This document shows, piece by piece, positions 23,001 through 31,259 of a DNA stretch of 64,000 bases. The notes under the pieces were generated by a model. The model had not been told where the DNA came from, did no database searches, and saw only the letters and a list, made by a program, of their open reading frames with translations. This stretch comes from CBDIDH01 sp965277595 (GTDB lineage: Bacteria; Planctomycetota; Planctomycetia; Isosphaerales; Isosphaeraceae): contig CBDIDH010000002.1 of the NCBI GenBank assembly GCA_965277595.1, positions 2,108,001 to 2,172,000 on the forward strand, written 5' to 3'. How positions within the stretch are numbered: the stretch's first letter is position 1; the number at the start of each line of letters is the position of its first letter. The translations under genes were made by a program, and so were the position numbers.

Positions 23001-23739
23001 AGGGTCCGCGCGGATTCGCCCCGAGTTGACCGGTGTTCGCCTCAACGAAGGGCGAAGCGTCTCTCTGGCCCTTCTCTGGAAGGCGGACGACCCGATTCCC
23101 GAGCAGGTCCGCCCGTTCGTGCATCTCTGCGACGATCGCGGCGCGATCCTCTTTCAGGCGGGAATGGAGCCCACGCGGTTCGCCCCGAGGGCGGTCGGAA
23201 CCCTGCGCGCCCTGGCCCACGGCTCCCTGCCCGCGAACCTGAAACCAGGAGAGACCTTCGAGGTTCGGGTCGGCCTGTACGACCCCCAGTCGGGGGGCGA
23301 GCGATTGCGACTCACCGGGAAGGACGACGGGGAAGGTCGCATCCGTTTGGGACGGGTTCGGGTCGACGGTCAGGGCGACCGCCTCACCGGCCTCTCGTTC
23401 GCGCCGATCCGGCCCGAGCCTGATCCGGCCCTTCCCCGCCAGAATCCCAGCGCCCGGCCCGTGGACTTCGGCTCGTTGGTCACGGCCGGCGGCGTGCGGA
23501 TCGCCCGCGATCGCGGCGCCCTGGTCGTCACGCCTCTTCCCGCGGGCAAGGGGCGTCCTTTTGATCTCCGCGTCCGCCTCAAATCCCTTCCCTGGCCGTC
23601 GATGGAACCGAATCGCCTGGAGACTCTGGCCGAGGACGGCCGGGTCCTCAGCCTCGCCAAACTCAACCGGACCGGCGACGAGGTCGTGCTCACTTGCCAG
23701 CCAGGCGTCTTTCAGTATCGGCTTTCGACGGGGAAATGA
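20029..23739 (+). CDS. Large secreted glycosidase-like protein
   Basis: The 1236-residue protein starts at ATG 20029 with a signal peptide (residues 1-25, GVLVVLTLAGPARG). The first about 550 residues are beta-rich (GPGELTRLDAPVKVRL, NEW-like alpha-galactosidase-type jelly folds). The central part (about 600-880) looks like a TIM-barrel glycoside hydrolase: WHNWQRWGYDYRLPDIYPP, FALHDNYIDIYPD, AYFIDVWSSIRPYDYW and ISESGHDQLIGWLDGAQ supply acidic residues at strand ends. I cannot name the GH family; a distant relation to GH101-type enzymes is possible. It closes the polysaccharide cluster, so it may trim or recycle that glycan. The stop codon lies within a heptamer repeat. Confidence 0.75.
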   Translation: MRQGWSRLGISGVLVVLTLAGPARGFDPPDDQAGPLRVRIEGPGELTRLDAPVKVRLVLENGGETPVRGTLELGLIDGWTARPTGRVAFAVAAKAKADQTFDVTPSAASYDALYPIHAFARFGPVGREQTAHSILIVGVKTGRPPRVGTAIPWKPAVLPERGELALWRLKAYRMVIAIPGVAPRTLPTGERGRDEPTYATLDLRPQILGGESREVVAIHPPWRDGKVGTAAIEYPVTLPAQGPIRLRFETAVTPDGTGDGVAFRVRAAPIDAPAGTLGTVVFDRQSAAKRWGESAEANLDAFAGRSIRLQLESHPGAKNDTSFDQSFWGNPTLRAGLARPLTAFPPTGTAGSVVVGTIRSGNQSSEVRVWPGPRGLLDAAIRLGGDAKPVYFQGFEVTVLGDRLDDPRSPTVLSSVKTGLVGGAFEARHHFEASAGAFDLVGRLSVDPRGALRAHFQLENVPETGPWTSIYLEDVALGSWSRTVRQVYAGHGNVVRDPTAYDLGFDGHRLATSFVGLDFKEGPSLVQGVDLPPIGLQVRPAEKRYSLHASHALTFTLIPAENVFEAVKTWRDLNGLKAAGGVRKAAGRFVFDLWGGRYADAAQALRQSFRYGLGDSMVVWHNWQRWGYDYRLPDIYPPNPKFGQAKDLNDLIAACEKSGTLFALHDNYIDIYPDAEGFSYASAVAFEHDGRPVRAWLNEGRGAQSYRLRADRIEPFLARNLGKIRAELAPSAYFIDVWSSIRPYDYWTADGAFHSCVETRDTWGRAFARIRTDLGNEAPQISESGHDQLIGWLDGAQTNHLRVQKTSGGRTPGVGPVWDWDCAEAERTPWFDAAHHDRFILHGAGYPSRYEGGLDPRLHGIYSDDYIATEVLTGHPAMVSEPFNQNVVRKHWLLNDLMRSLALRAVEGVEYVGDDLHRQHVRWSGGGEVWVNRGETDWEIGGRILPSYGYLARVPTTEGAIESSISRRNGLIVEEARSPGQVYVNGRANIEGSARIRPELTGVRLNEGRSVSLALLWKADDPIPEQVRPFVHLCDDRGAILFQAGMEPTRFAPRAVGTLRALAHGSLPANLKPGETFEVRVGLYDPQSGGERLRLTGKDDGEGRIRLGRVRVDGQGDRLTGLSFAPIRPEPDPALPRQNPSARPVDFGSLVTAGGVRIARDRGALVVTPLPAGKGRPFDLRVRLKSLPWPSMEPNRLETLAEDGRVLSLAKLNRTGDEVVLTCQPGVFQYRLSTGK

Positions 23740-23791
23740 CCGATGATTAAGGGCCAAGGAATGTTTTCCGTTGGTCATCGGGCCTTGGTTC
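23736..23791. repeat. Palindromic heptamer repeat element 5, overlapping a stop codon
   Basis: ATGACCGATGATTAAGGGCC starts at 23736 and supplies the TGA stop (23737-23739) of the glycosidase-like gene. The right arm (23769-23791) is the inverse, TTGGTCATCGGGCCTTGG. Confidence 0.85.
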
Positions 23792-24015
23792 CGTGGAAAA
23801 CGGCCCCGGAGTCGGCGCGGAGCTTGCTTGTCAAGAGGGTCGAGACAGGGTTATAATCCTCGCTTCCGATCCGGTGTGAGGATCGCGCGGGTTGAGGGCG
23901 TGCTCGAAAGGCGCCCGAAGTAAGGAGTTTCCCCAGGGCAGACGGAGTCGGGGGAATTCGTCCCGCCCGTCCGTTTGTTTGCCCCGCCAAGGCGAGGAAG
24001 GTCAGGTTCTGTCTC

Positions 24016-24288
24016 ATGGCCAAGAAAGAGAAAGCCGCCGCCGCCGCTGAGGGCGAGGCTGTTGTCGCCGCCCCGCCCCGGCCGCCGGCCGATCCCCGGC
24101 TCAAGGTCCTCAAGAAGTTCCACGGCAAGTTCCTGCCCAAGGGGATTCTTCGCGAACGCCACAAGGCCCTCATGGTCCGCTGGGATTCGGGCGAAGATCA
24201 CGGCGGCGTGACCGTCGAGGAGTTGAAGACCCTGCTCGACGACTGGCGAGGCACCCGCGAGAAGCCCCCTCGAATGCCCAAGGCCTGA
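24016..24288 (+). CDS. Small basic protein of unknown function
   Basis: A 90-residue protein with an Ala/Lys/Pro-rich N-terminus (AKKEKAAAAAEGEAVV) and a folded-looking part, LKVLKKFHGKFLPKGILRER and GGVTVEELKTLLDDWRG. The AAGGTCAGG upstream may be its ribosome-binding site. It is probably soluble and cytoplasmic. I do not recognise a family. Confidence 0.6.
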   Translation: MAKKEKAAAAAEGEAVVAAPPRPPADPRLKVLKKFHGKFLPKGILRERHKALMVRWDSGEDHGGVTVEELKTLLDDWRGTREKPPRMPKA

Positions 24289-24314
24289 TTGAGATTCACG
24301 ATCGATCACGACAC

Positions 24315-24347
24315 GACCCCGGCTCGATTCAGGTCGAGATCGGGGTC
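24315..24347. terminator. Hairpin between convergent genes
   Basis: GACCCCG at 24315-24321 pairs with CGGGGTC at 24341-24347, and CTCGA/TCGAG forms an inner stem. There is no T run, and it covers the stop codon of the minus-strand gene ending at 24329. It may be a rho-independent-like or RNA-protecting structure for either transcript. Confidence 0.4.
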
Positions 24348-25342
24348 AACGCGTTGGCCTTCAGGCCGCGATACCCTGTCGGCGACCCGGCCGGACCGTC
24401 GACCGCGAGGCCGCTGAGGCCGCGAAAGCGGTCATAAACGCGGGCCATCTCGTCAATCGACCGGAACCAGCCGATCAGGTAGCAGGCGCCGAAGGTATCG
24501 CCCGCCTTCGTGGGTCGACCGCCGATCTCCTCGATCAGGCAGACGTATCCGCGCTGGTGACACCACGCCTGATACACGTCGGCTGGGTTCAGGGTCATCC
24601 CGGCGAGCCAGGGACCATCGGCCTTGCCGGACCCGGTGCGGACCTGATAGGCGCGGATGAACCGATCGGGCAAGGGGTCAACTCCGCGTCGGTAGAGGAA
24701 ACGGGCGTCGGGGGGAAAGTCGCGCTGAAAGTCGGTGGACGGAAGAATCGGAGGGTTTTGATAGCTGAGATAAACGTGCTCGAAGTCGGCTCCGCCGCGA
24801 TGCTTGATGTGGCCGGGCATGTCGACCCGAAAGTAAAGCTCGGGCGACTCGGCAACGGTCGTCACCCGATCGGCGCTGAGGAAAAATCGCTCGCCCTGGG
24901 GAAAGATCCGCGTCTGTTCCCAGACCGAGCCGGCCTTCTCGTGGGGCGGATAGGCGATCGACCAGCGATAGCTCTGCCGGACGGCGACGAAGTTTTTGCC
25001 GAGACCGACCTGAACGGGGAGTGTCCTCGCCTGGGTGCAGATTTGCGGCCCCTCGACGTAACGCTTGGCGAGCTTGCCGTGCACGGCGTTATCAAAGTCG
25101 TATTGACCCGGCGGGATCGGCCGATCGGCGGGGGCGGGTTCGAGCAGGAAGTCGACGATGCTCAGGCCGAAGCCAAGGTCGTGAGCCCCGGTTGCCTTGT
25201 CAACGAACGATCCGGCCGCGACGCCGGTCACGTACCCGCGAGTGGTAACGGCCGCGGTGTACTGGTCGGTCTCGACCTGGATCAGGCCGTCCGTGGATCG
25301 GTTGACGCGAACAAAGGGCTCGGCGGCGGGCGGGGTGCGCAT
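24329..25342 (-). CDS. Conserved-looking protein of unknown function (beta-rich)
   Basis: A 337-residue protein with no signal peptide or membrane segment. It is rich in predicted beta strands (VNRSTDGLIQVETDQYTAAV; SYRWSIAYPPHEKAGSVWEQ) and aromatic residues, and has the phrase MPGHIKHRGGADFEHVYLSY. The N-terminal half resembles the beta-sandwich regions of carbohydrate-processing proteins in general appearance only. It is convergent with the 90-residue gene and divergent from alanine dehydrogenase. Function unknown. Confidence 0.65.
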   Translation of the reverse strand: MRTPPAAEPFVRVNRSTDGLIQVETDQYTAAVTTRGYVTGVAAGSFVDKATGAHDLGFGLSIVDFLLEPAPADRPIPPGQYDFDNAVHGKLAKRYVEGPQICTQARTLPVQVGLGKNFVAVRQSYRWSIAYPPHEKAGSVWEQTRIFPQGERFFLSADRVTTVAESPELYFRVDMPGHIKHRGGADFEHVYLSYQNPPILPSTDFQRDFPPDARFLYRRGVDPLPDRFIRAYQVRTGSGKADGPWLAGMTLNPADVYQAWCHQRGYVCLIEEIGGRPTKAGDTFGACYLIGWFRSIDEMARVYDRFRGLSGLAVDGPAGSPTGYRGLKANALTPIST

Positions 25343-25550
25343 CGGGGGGTCCCTGGTCCATAGTCCCTGGTTGTGTTCGGTTGAAATCGGGAGGGGTCAG
25401 GCCCGAAGCCCGCAAGTCTCGGGCGCGGCCCGGCTTGATTCCGGGGCACGGGTCTGATCGAATGAGGGCGCCGGAGGTGGGTCGAGCGCGTTGTAACGCG
25501 ACACGACCCGGATGGATGACCCGTTTCGCGGAAACCAGGAGCCTTGCTGG

Positions 25551-26690
25551 ATGATCGTCGGTCTGCCCCGTGAGATCAAGTCGGACGAATACCGCGTGGC
25601 CATGCTCCCCGTCGGCGCCGAGGAGTTGAGCGCCTTGGGGCATACCGTGCTCGTCGAGACCGGCGCCGGTCAAGGGAGCGGGATCGTCGACGCTCTCTAT
25701 TCGGCCGCGGGGGCTCAAATCGTCGAGACGGCCGACGAGGTCTGGGCGCGGGCCGACCTGGTGGTCAAGGTCAAGGAGCCGCAGCCTTCCGAGTGGCCGA
25801 AGATCCGCCGCGGACAGACGCTCTTTACCTACTTTCACTTCGCCGCCGACGAGGCGCTGACCCGCGCGATGATCGAATCCAGCGCGACGGCGATTGCCTA
25901 CGAGACCCTGCGCGATCCTCGGGGCCACCTTCCCTTGCTGACGCCAATGAGCGAGGTGGCCGGACGGATGAGCATCCAGGAAGGGGCCAAGTACCTCGAA
26001 CGGCCGCAGGAAGGGCGCGGAATCTTGCTCGCGGGCGTGCCGGGGGTCGCTCCGGCTGAGGTCGCCATCCTCGGCGGCGGGATCGTCGGGTCGAACGCCG
26101 CCAAGGTCGCCGCGGGGTTGGGAGCAAGCGTCCGCATCCTCGACGTCAACCTCGACCGCCTGCGCTACCTTGACGACATCATGCCGCCGAACGTCGTAAC
26201 CCTTTACTCGGACCGGCATACGATCCTGGAAAGCGTCGTCCGGGCCGACCTGGTCATTGGTGCCGTGCTGATCACCGGGGCGCGGGCTCCCCGGCTCCTG
26301 CGACGGGCCGACCTCGCCCTGATGAAGCAAGGAAGCGTCATTGTCGACGTCGCGATCGACCAGGGGGGCTGTGTCGAGACGAGCCGCCCAACGACCCACA
26401 GGGAACCGACTTACGTGATCGATGGCGTCGTCCATTACTGCGTGACCAACATGCCCGGCGCCGTCGGACGAACAAGCACCTACGCCCTTTGCAACGTGAC
26501 GCTCCCCTATGTCCTTCAGTTCGCCGGCAAGGGCTGGCAAGACGTCGCCGCGAGCCATCCCGGCGTGGCCGAGGGTGTTAACATTCACCAGGGCCAGGTC
26601 ACCAACCGGGCCGTCGCCGAGACCTTCGGGCTCCCCTGGACAGCCCTCGCGACGACTGGCCAGGCATTCCCGAACGGGTTGCCGGACTGA
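25551..26690 (+). CDS. ald: Alanine dehydrogenase
   Basis: Ald interconverts L-alanine and pyruvate plus ammonia with NAD(H) in the cytoplasm. Starting at ATG 25551 (AGGAG about 10 bases upstream) the protein has 379 residues, the family length. It begins MIVGLPREIKSDEYRVAM, carries VVKVKEPQ with the substrate-binding lysine and LFTYFHFAAD with the catalytic histidine. The NAD-binding ILGGGIVGSNAAKVAAGLGA and GGCVETSRPTTH are also present. All key residues are visible. Confidence 0.97.
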   Translation: MIVGLPREIKSDEYRVAMLPVGAEELSALGHTVLVETGAGQGSGIVDALYSAAGAQIVETADEVWARADLVVKVKEPQPSEWPKIRRGQTLFTYFHFAADEALTRAMIESSATAIAYETLRDPRGHLPLLTPMSEVAGRMSIQEGAKYLERPQEGRGILLAGVPGVAPAEVAILGGGIVGSNAAKVAAGLGASVRILDVNLDRLRYLDDIMPPNVVTLYSDRHTILESVVRADLVIGAVLITGARAPRLLRRADLALMKQGSVIVDVAIDQGGCVETSRPTTHREPTYVIDGVVHYCVTNMPGAVGRTSTYALCNVTLPYVLQFAGKGWQDVAASHPGVAEGVNIHQGQVTNRAVAETFGLPWTALATTGQAFPNGLPD

Positions 26691-26798
26691 CCCTTGCGCG
26701 TCTTTTTTTTCTTTCGTCGGCTCGGGGACCCCGCACCTCGACGACCGTTTCGGTGGGACGCACTCACCTGCCTCGACTTTGACCCGGAGAATCTGACC

Positions 26799-27116
26799 AT
26801 GTCCGACCTGGAAAACCCATTTGAAGAGCAGGATGACGCCCACGAGCATGAACACGAGGTCGAAGAGGCGCTCGAAGAAGCCCTGGAACTCGACACCCAG
26901 AGCCAGATCTTTCTGGAAATGCGTCGGCAGAACCTCGACCTCTTGAAGATCGCCGCCGAGGTCGCCGGATTCAGCGGCCCGCACCCGGCGATCAAGTCGG
27001 GCGGCGACCTCAAGAACGCGATGAAGACCATCTGGGACATCTACTCGGAGTTTTACGCCTGGGTCGACCCCGAGGAGTCGGACGAGGACGACGAGGACGA
27101 GGACGAGGACCTTTGA
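26799..27116 (+). CDS. Small acidic protein of unknown function
   Basis: The 105-residue protein is strongly acidic, with a Glu/His-rich N-terminus (EEQDDAHEHEHEVEEALEEA) and a C-terminal run of Asp/Glu. The middle, IFLEMRRQNLDLLKIAAEVA and MKTIWDIYSEFYAWVDP, looks helical. ATG 26799 was chosen because the upstream in-frame sequence is unlike coding sequence. Its TGA stop overlaps the TTG start of mtnA (TTGA), so the two genes are translationally coupled. Confidence 0.7.
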   Translation: MSDLENPFEEQDDAHEHEHEVEEALEEALELDTQSQIFLEMRRQNLDLLKIAAEVAGFSGPHPAIKSGGDLKNAMKTIWDIYSEFYAWVDPEESDEDDEDEDEDL

Positions 27117-28207
27117 ACCCCCCGGCCACCCCGACCCTGGCGACGTTCGAGACAGTCGGCTGGTCGGGCGACGCGGCGACTGGCCACGTCCGCCTGATCG
27201 ACCAGACCAAGCTGCCGACCGAATTCGTTCAGGTGGCTTGCCGCGACGTCGCCAGCGTCTGGGAGGCCATCAAGGCGCTCCGCGTCCGGGGAGCCCCGGC
27301 GATCGGAATCGCCGCGGCCTTTGGCGCGGTCCTCGGCGGTCAGCCCGCGCTGGCGGCCAGGGCCGACGTCGAAACGCTCCGCCAGGCCATTCGATCGGCC
27401 GGTGACCACCTGCGAACCAGCCGGCCGACCGCCGTCAACCTCTTCTGGGCGCTCGATCGAATTGACCGCGTTCTGAAGCAATCGGCCGAGCCCGATCCCG
27501 CGGTGCTGCTTGGACTTATCCTCGACGAGGCTCGGGCGATCGCCGAGGAAGATCGAGCGATGTGCCGTGCGATCGGCCGGATCGGCGCCGACCTGCTCGA
27601 ACCGGGTCAGGGGGTCTTGACCCATTGCAATGCCGGCGGCCTGGCGACGGCCGATTACGGAACGGCCCTGGCCGTGATCTTCTCGGCCCACGAACAGGGT
27701 AAGGAGCCGCGCGTTTACGCCGACGAGACCCGGCCGCTTCTGCAAGGGGCGCGCCTGACCGCCTGGGAACTCCAGCGCAGGGGGGTCGCGGTCACCCTGA
27801 TCTGTGACAGCATGGCCGCTCAGGTCATGAAGGAAGGCCGGATTCAGGCTGTTGTCGTCGGCGCTGACCGGATCGCGGCCAACGGCGACACCGCGAACAA
27901 GATCGGCACCTACGGCGTCGCTTTGCTCGCAAAGGCCCACGGCATCCCCTTTTACGTCGCGGCGCCTTCGAGCACGTTTGACCTCTCGCTCGCCGACGGC
28001 TCCACGATTCCGATCGAGGAACGCGACCCGACCGAGATCACCCACGGCTTCGGCCGCCAGACCGCACCCAACGGCATCGACGTCTACAACCCCGCCTTTG
28101 ACGTCACCCCCGCCGCACTCATCGCCGGGCTCATCACCGAACGCGGCCTGATTCAGCCCGTGACCACGGAAACGATTCGCCAGATTCTCCATCCGACCCA
28201 TTCCTAG
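27113..28207 (+). CDS. mtnA: S-methyl-5-thioribose-1-phosphate isomerase
   Basis: MtnA converts methylthioribose-1-phosphate to methylthioribulose-1-phosphate in methionine salvage. The 364-residue protein shows VRLIDQTKLP, VRGAPAIGIAAAFG, LTHCNAGGLATADYGTAL with catalytic Cys172, and VGADRIAANGDTANKIGT with catalytic Asp252. PFYVAAPSSTFD is also present. No ATG or GTG lies near the N-terminus; TTG at 27113 overlaps the previous stop and gives the right length. No other salvage genes are in the window. Confidence 0.95.
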   Translation: MNPPATPTLATFETVGWSGDAATGHVRLIDQTKLPTEFVQVACRDVASVWEAIKALRVRGAPAIGIAAAFGAVLGGQPALAARADVETLRQAIRSAGDHLRTSRPTAVNLFWALDRIDRVLKQSAEPDPAVLLGLILDEARAIAEEDRAMCRAIGRIGADLLEPGQGVLTHCNAGGLATADYGTALAVIFSAHEQGKEPRVYADETRPLLQGARLTAWELQRRGVAVTLICDSMAAQVMKEGRIQAVVVGADRIAANGDTANKIGTYGVALLAKAHGIPFYVAAPSSTFDLSLADGSTIPIEERDPTEITHGFGRQTAPNGIDVYNPAFDVTPAALIAGLITERGLIQPVTTETIRQILHPTHS

Positions 28208-28236
28208 AACTCTCACCAGGTTACTGAGATTACCCA

Positions 28237-28548
28237 ATGCTCGCCCACAATGTCTTTTTCACGTTGAATGATCCGACCGAGGCCGACAAGAATGCGCTCG
28301 TCGCCGCGTGCAAGGAGTATCTGACGGGGCATCCGGGCACGGTCTTTTTCGCCGTCGGGACGCTTCAGGAAGGATTGGACCGGCCGGTGAATGTCCGCGA
28401 TTTCCATGTGGCGCTTCATGTGATTTTCGATTCGCTGGCGTCGCACGACCTGTATCAGGACGCCCCGCGCCACCTTCAGTTTGTCGCCGAGAACAAGCCG
28501 AACTGGAAGCAGGTCCGGGTCTTTGACTCGAACGTCTCGTCCGAATGA
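28237..28548 (+). CDS. Dabb-type (stress-responsive A/B barrel) domain protein
   Basis: A 103-residue single-domain protein. MLAHNVFFTLNDPTEADK, the middle VFFAVGTLQEGLDRPVN, and FHVALHVIFDSLASHDLYQD followed by HLQFVAENKPNWKQV match the dimeric alpha/beta-barrel Dabb fold. Proteins of this family are small cytoplasmic enzymes or stress proteins; the substrate is unknown. It lies 29 bases after mtnA. Confidence 0.85.
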   Translation: MLAHNVFFTLNDPTEADKNALVAACKEYLTGHPGTVFFAVGTLQEGLDRPVNVRDFHVALHVIFDSLASHDLYQDAPRHLQFVAENKPNWKQVRVFDSNVSSE

Positions 28549-29393
28549 CCCGAAACAAACATGGCTTCGTTTTCGCACCCTTGAGATCGCCGATGACGGC
28601 CGACTGGCTTCGTTTCGTCACGAAACTGGACGCGGGACGGCACACGAACGCTTGATCCAGGTCGTCAGGATGTCTGGCTTTTCGGGCTGAGTGCGTTCCG
28701 CGGCGCCGGTTGGGAATTCGTCGGAAAACGTGAAGCGTGGACGTCGGGAAACTGGCTTCGTTTGGTTCCGGGGTGTCGCGCCGCGCGACGAAGGCGCGGG
28801 GAAATCGCCTCTCGGCGCGATGGACGGACCCCGGTCAAACCGCCATAAGTCTTGAAGCCTCATCGATCTACGCTCCGAAATACGCCAAAATTAACCACGT
28901 ACCCCCACATTTGATACCGCGCCGAGGTGGCTTCGTTTCGTCAGGCGAACCTCGCCCGGCGCGACATTGTCTGATCCGATCGGCTCCATTCCAACCAGAA
29001 GCCAAGAGCCGGGGCGAAGTTGTCCCTCTGGCCCTCTGGCTTCGTTTGGCGTGGGCTCGACTCAGCGGAGGTTGAACGCGAGGCGAGAACAGGCGTAATG
29101 AGCCAGCGGCGGAGGGTTCACCCCGTCTTGAAGACGATCGAAAAAGCGAGGCGACTTGTTCTCAAAAGAAATGGCGAAGCGCGCATCATTTCCACTTTTA
29201 ACGGAGCGGTCCAGGTCGGGAAAGGGCCATGTCACCCCGGCGCCTGGGAATCGACCTTGTCGAAACGGCGACTTCTGTCGTAAGATGAGGGAGATTTGGC
29301 AGCAACGTGACGTACCACCGCGCCCGCCGAGAGAGAGAGCCCGCGTCCCCTCCCCAACGGACCCACCTACCCGCCCCGGCGGACCGACCGATC
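28549..29393. other. Long intergenic region with dispersed TGGCTTCGTTT motifs
   Basis: This is an 845-base stretch without a convincing gene. Short open frames exist but none has family features. The notable content is five copies of the 11-mer TGGCTTCGTTT, listed separately. The last about 90 bases before typA are C-rich and should hold its promoter and leader. Confidence 0.65.
28562..29047 (+). repeat. Five dispersed copies of TGGCTTCGTTT
   Basis: Exact copies start at 28562, 28605, 28753, 28928 and 29037, all in the same orientation, at spacings of 43, 148, 175 and 109 bases. Two continue as TTTCGTCA and two as TTTGG. No copies were noticed in the coding regions around it. Confidence 0.9.
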
Positions 29394-31220
29394 ATGATCC
29401 GACGCGACGACATCCGAAACATTGCCATCATTGCCCACGTCGACCACGGCAAGACGACCCTGGTTGACGTCATGCTCCGCCAGTCGGGGCAGTTCCGAGA
29501 GAGCGAGCTGAAGGGCAAGTGCATCCTCGACTCCAACGACCAGGAGCGGGAACGCGGCATCACCATTCTCGCCAAGAACATCGCCATTAACTATGGCGCC
29601 ACCAAGATTAACATCATCGATACCCCCGGCCACGCCGACTTCGGCGGCGAGGTCGAGCGAACCCTTCAGATGGCCGACGGCGCGCTGGTGCTCGTCGATG
29701 CGTTCGAAGGGCCGATGCCGCAGACGAAGTTCGTGCTCCGCAAAGCCTTTGCGAACAAGATCCGGCCGATCGTCGTCATCAACAAGATCGACCGCCCCGA
29801 CGCCCGGCCCGACGAGGTCTTGAACGAGATTTTCGATACCTTTGTCGAGCTTGGCGCGGATGAGCATCAACTTGATTTCCCCTATATTTTCGCCTCGGGC
29901 AAGGGGGGGTTCGCCTCGCACGACGCCCACGCGAACAGCGGCGACATCCGGCCCCTGCTCGACCTGATCATCGAGAAGGTGCCCGGTCCCGAGGTTGATC
30001 CCGACGGCCCCTTGCGCCTGCTTTGCACCTCGCTTGACTTCTCCGAATATGTCGGCCGGATCGCGATCGGCCGGATCAGCTCGGGACGGCTCAAGCGATC
30101 GCAAAAAGCGCTCTTGATGAAGGCGAACGACGTCAAGGTCGCCGGTTCGATCGATAGCGTGCTCGTCTTCGACAAGCTGGGCCGGACCGAGGTTGACTCG
30201 GCCGAGGCGGGGGACGTGGTCGCGGTCGTCGGGCTTGGTTCGGTCGATATCGGCGACACGATTTCCGACGCCGACGATGCCGGTGCCCTGCCCCGGATCG
30301 AGGTCGGCGAGCCGACGCTGAGCATGCTCTTCACCGTGAATGACTCGCCGCTGACGGGCGAGGGGGATTACCTCACCTCGCGGCACCTCAAAGAGAGGCT
30401 CGACCGCGAGTTGCGCTCAAACGTCGCGCTCCGGGTCGAGCCGACCGACGAGCGCGATTCGTTCATGGTCTCGGGCCGAGGGCTCTTGCATCTCTCGGTT
30501 TTGATCGAATCGATGAGGCGTGAGGGGTTCGAGCTGGCCGTGGGCAAGCCAGAGGTCATCATCAAGACCTTCAACGGTGTGAAGCATGAGCCGTATGAAT
30601 ACCTGGTCGTGGATGTTCCGCACGGCCAGATGGGGCCGGTGATGGAGCTTGTCGGGAGCCGACGGGGCGAGCTTTCGAAGATGGACGTGAAGGGGGCGTA
30701 TGCTCACCTGGAGTTCACGATCCCGGCTCGTGGCCTTCTCGGCCTGCGAACCCGCCTGATGAGCGGCACGCAGGGCGAGGCGATCATGCACCATAACTTC
30801 CACGACTATCAGCCCTTGCGCGGCGAGATTCCGCGGCGATCGAACGGCGTGATGGTGAGCATGGCGCGCGGACCGGCCGTCGCCTTTGCGCTTGATAGCC
30901 TGCAACAGCGCGGAACGATGTTCGTGCAGCCTGGCGATGAGGTTTACGAAGGGATGATCGTCGCCGAGAACGCCCGGGGCGACGACATGGATGTGAACCC
31001 CTGCAAGGAAAAGAAGCTGACGAACATGCGGGCTTCCGGGTCGGACAAGAACGTTTTGCTCAAGCCCCCCCGGATTTTGACCCTGGAAATCGCTCTGGAA
31101 TACATCGAAAGTGATGAACTTGTCGAGATCACCCCGTCCAAGATCCGCATCCGCAAGAAAGAACTGACCGAGGAAGGCCGCAAGAAAGCGGGGCGGAGCA
31201 AGAACAAGGTGAGCGTCTGA
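29394..31220 (+). CDS. typA: Ribosome-associated GTPase TypA/BipA
   Basis: TypA is a translational GTPase that binds the ribosome and affects subunit assembly and stress responses. The start at ATG 29394 gives 608 residues, the normal length. G1 is IIAHVDHGKTT, G2 RERGITI, G3 DTPGHADFGGEV and G4 VVINKIDRPDAR. The C-terminal domains include EPYEYLVVDVPHGQMGPVME and the typical TypA segment LTNMRASGSDKNVLLKPP. An upstream in-frame start would add only low-complexity residues. Confidence 0.97.
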   Translation: MIRRDDIRNIAIIAHVDHGKTTLVDVMLRQSGQFRESELKGKCILDSNDQERERGITILAKNIAINYGATKINIIDTPGHADFGGEVERTLQMADGALVLVDAFEGPMPQTKFVLRKAFANKIRPIVVINKIDRPDARPDEVLNEIFDTFVELGADEHQLDFPYIFASGKGGFASHDAHANSGDIRPLLDLIIEKVPGPEVDPDGPLRLLCTSLDFSEYVGRIAIGRISSGRLKRSQKALLMKANDVKVAGSIDSVLVFDKLGRTEVDSAEAGDVVAVVGLGSVDIGDTISDADDAGALPRIEVGEPTLSMLFTVNDSPLTGEGDYLTSRHLKERLDRELRSNVALRVEPTDERDSFMVSGRGLLHLSVLIESMRREGFELAVGKPEVIIKTFNGVKHEPYEYLVVDVPHGQMGPVMELVGSRRGELSKMDVKGAYAHLEFTIPARGLLGLRTRLMSGTQGEAIMHHNFHDYQPLRGEIPRRSNGVMVSMARGPAVAFALDSLQQRGTMFVQPGDEVYEGMIVAENARGDDMDVNPCKEKKLTNMRASGSDKNVLLKPPRILTLEIALEYIESDELVEITPSKIRIRKKELTEEGRKKAGRSKNKVSV

Positions 31221-31259
31221 GAGCGATCAACCCAGGGACTTCAAAGCCGCTTCACCGCC

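Noticed and set aside
24557..25363. Plus-strand open frame opposite the 337-residue unknown protein
   Set aside because: Its residues are Gly/Val/Asp/Arg-rich in the manner of antisense shadows; the minus-strand frame has a better start and aromatic-rich folded-looking sequence.
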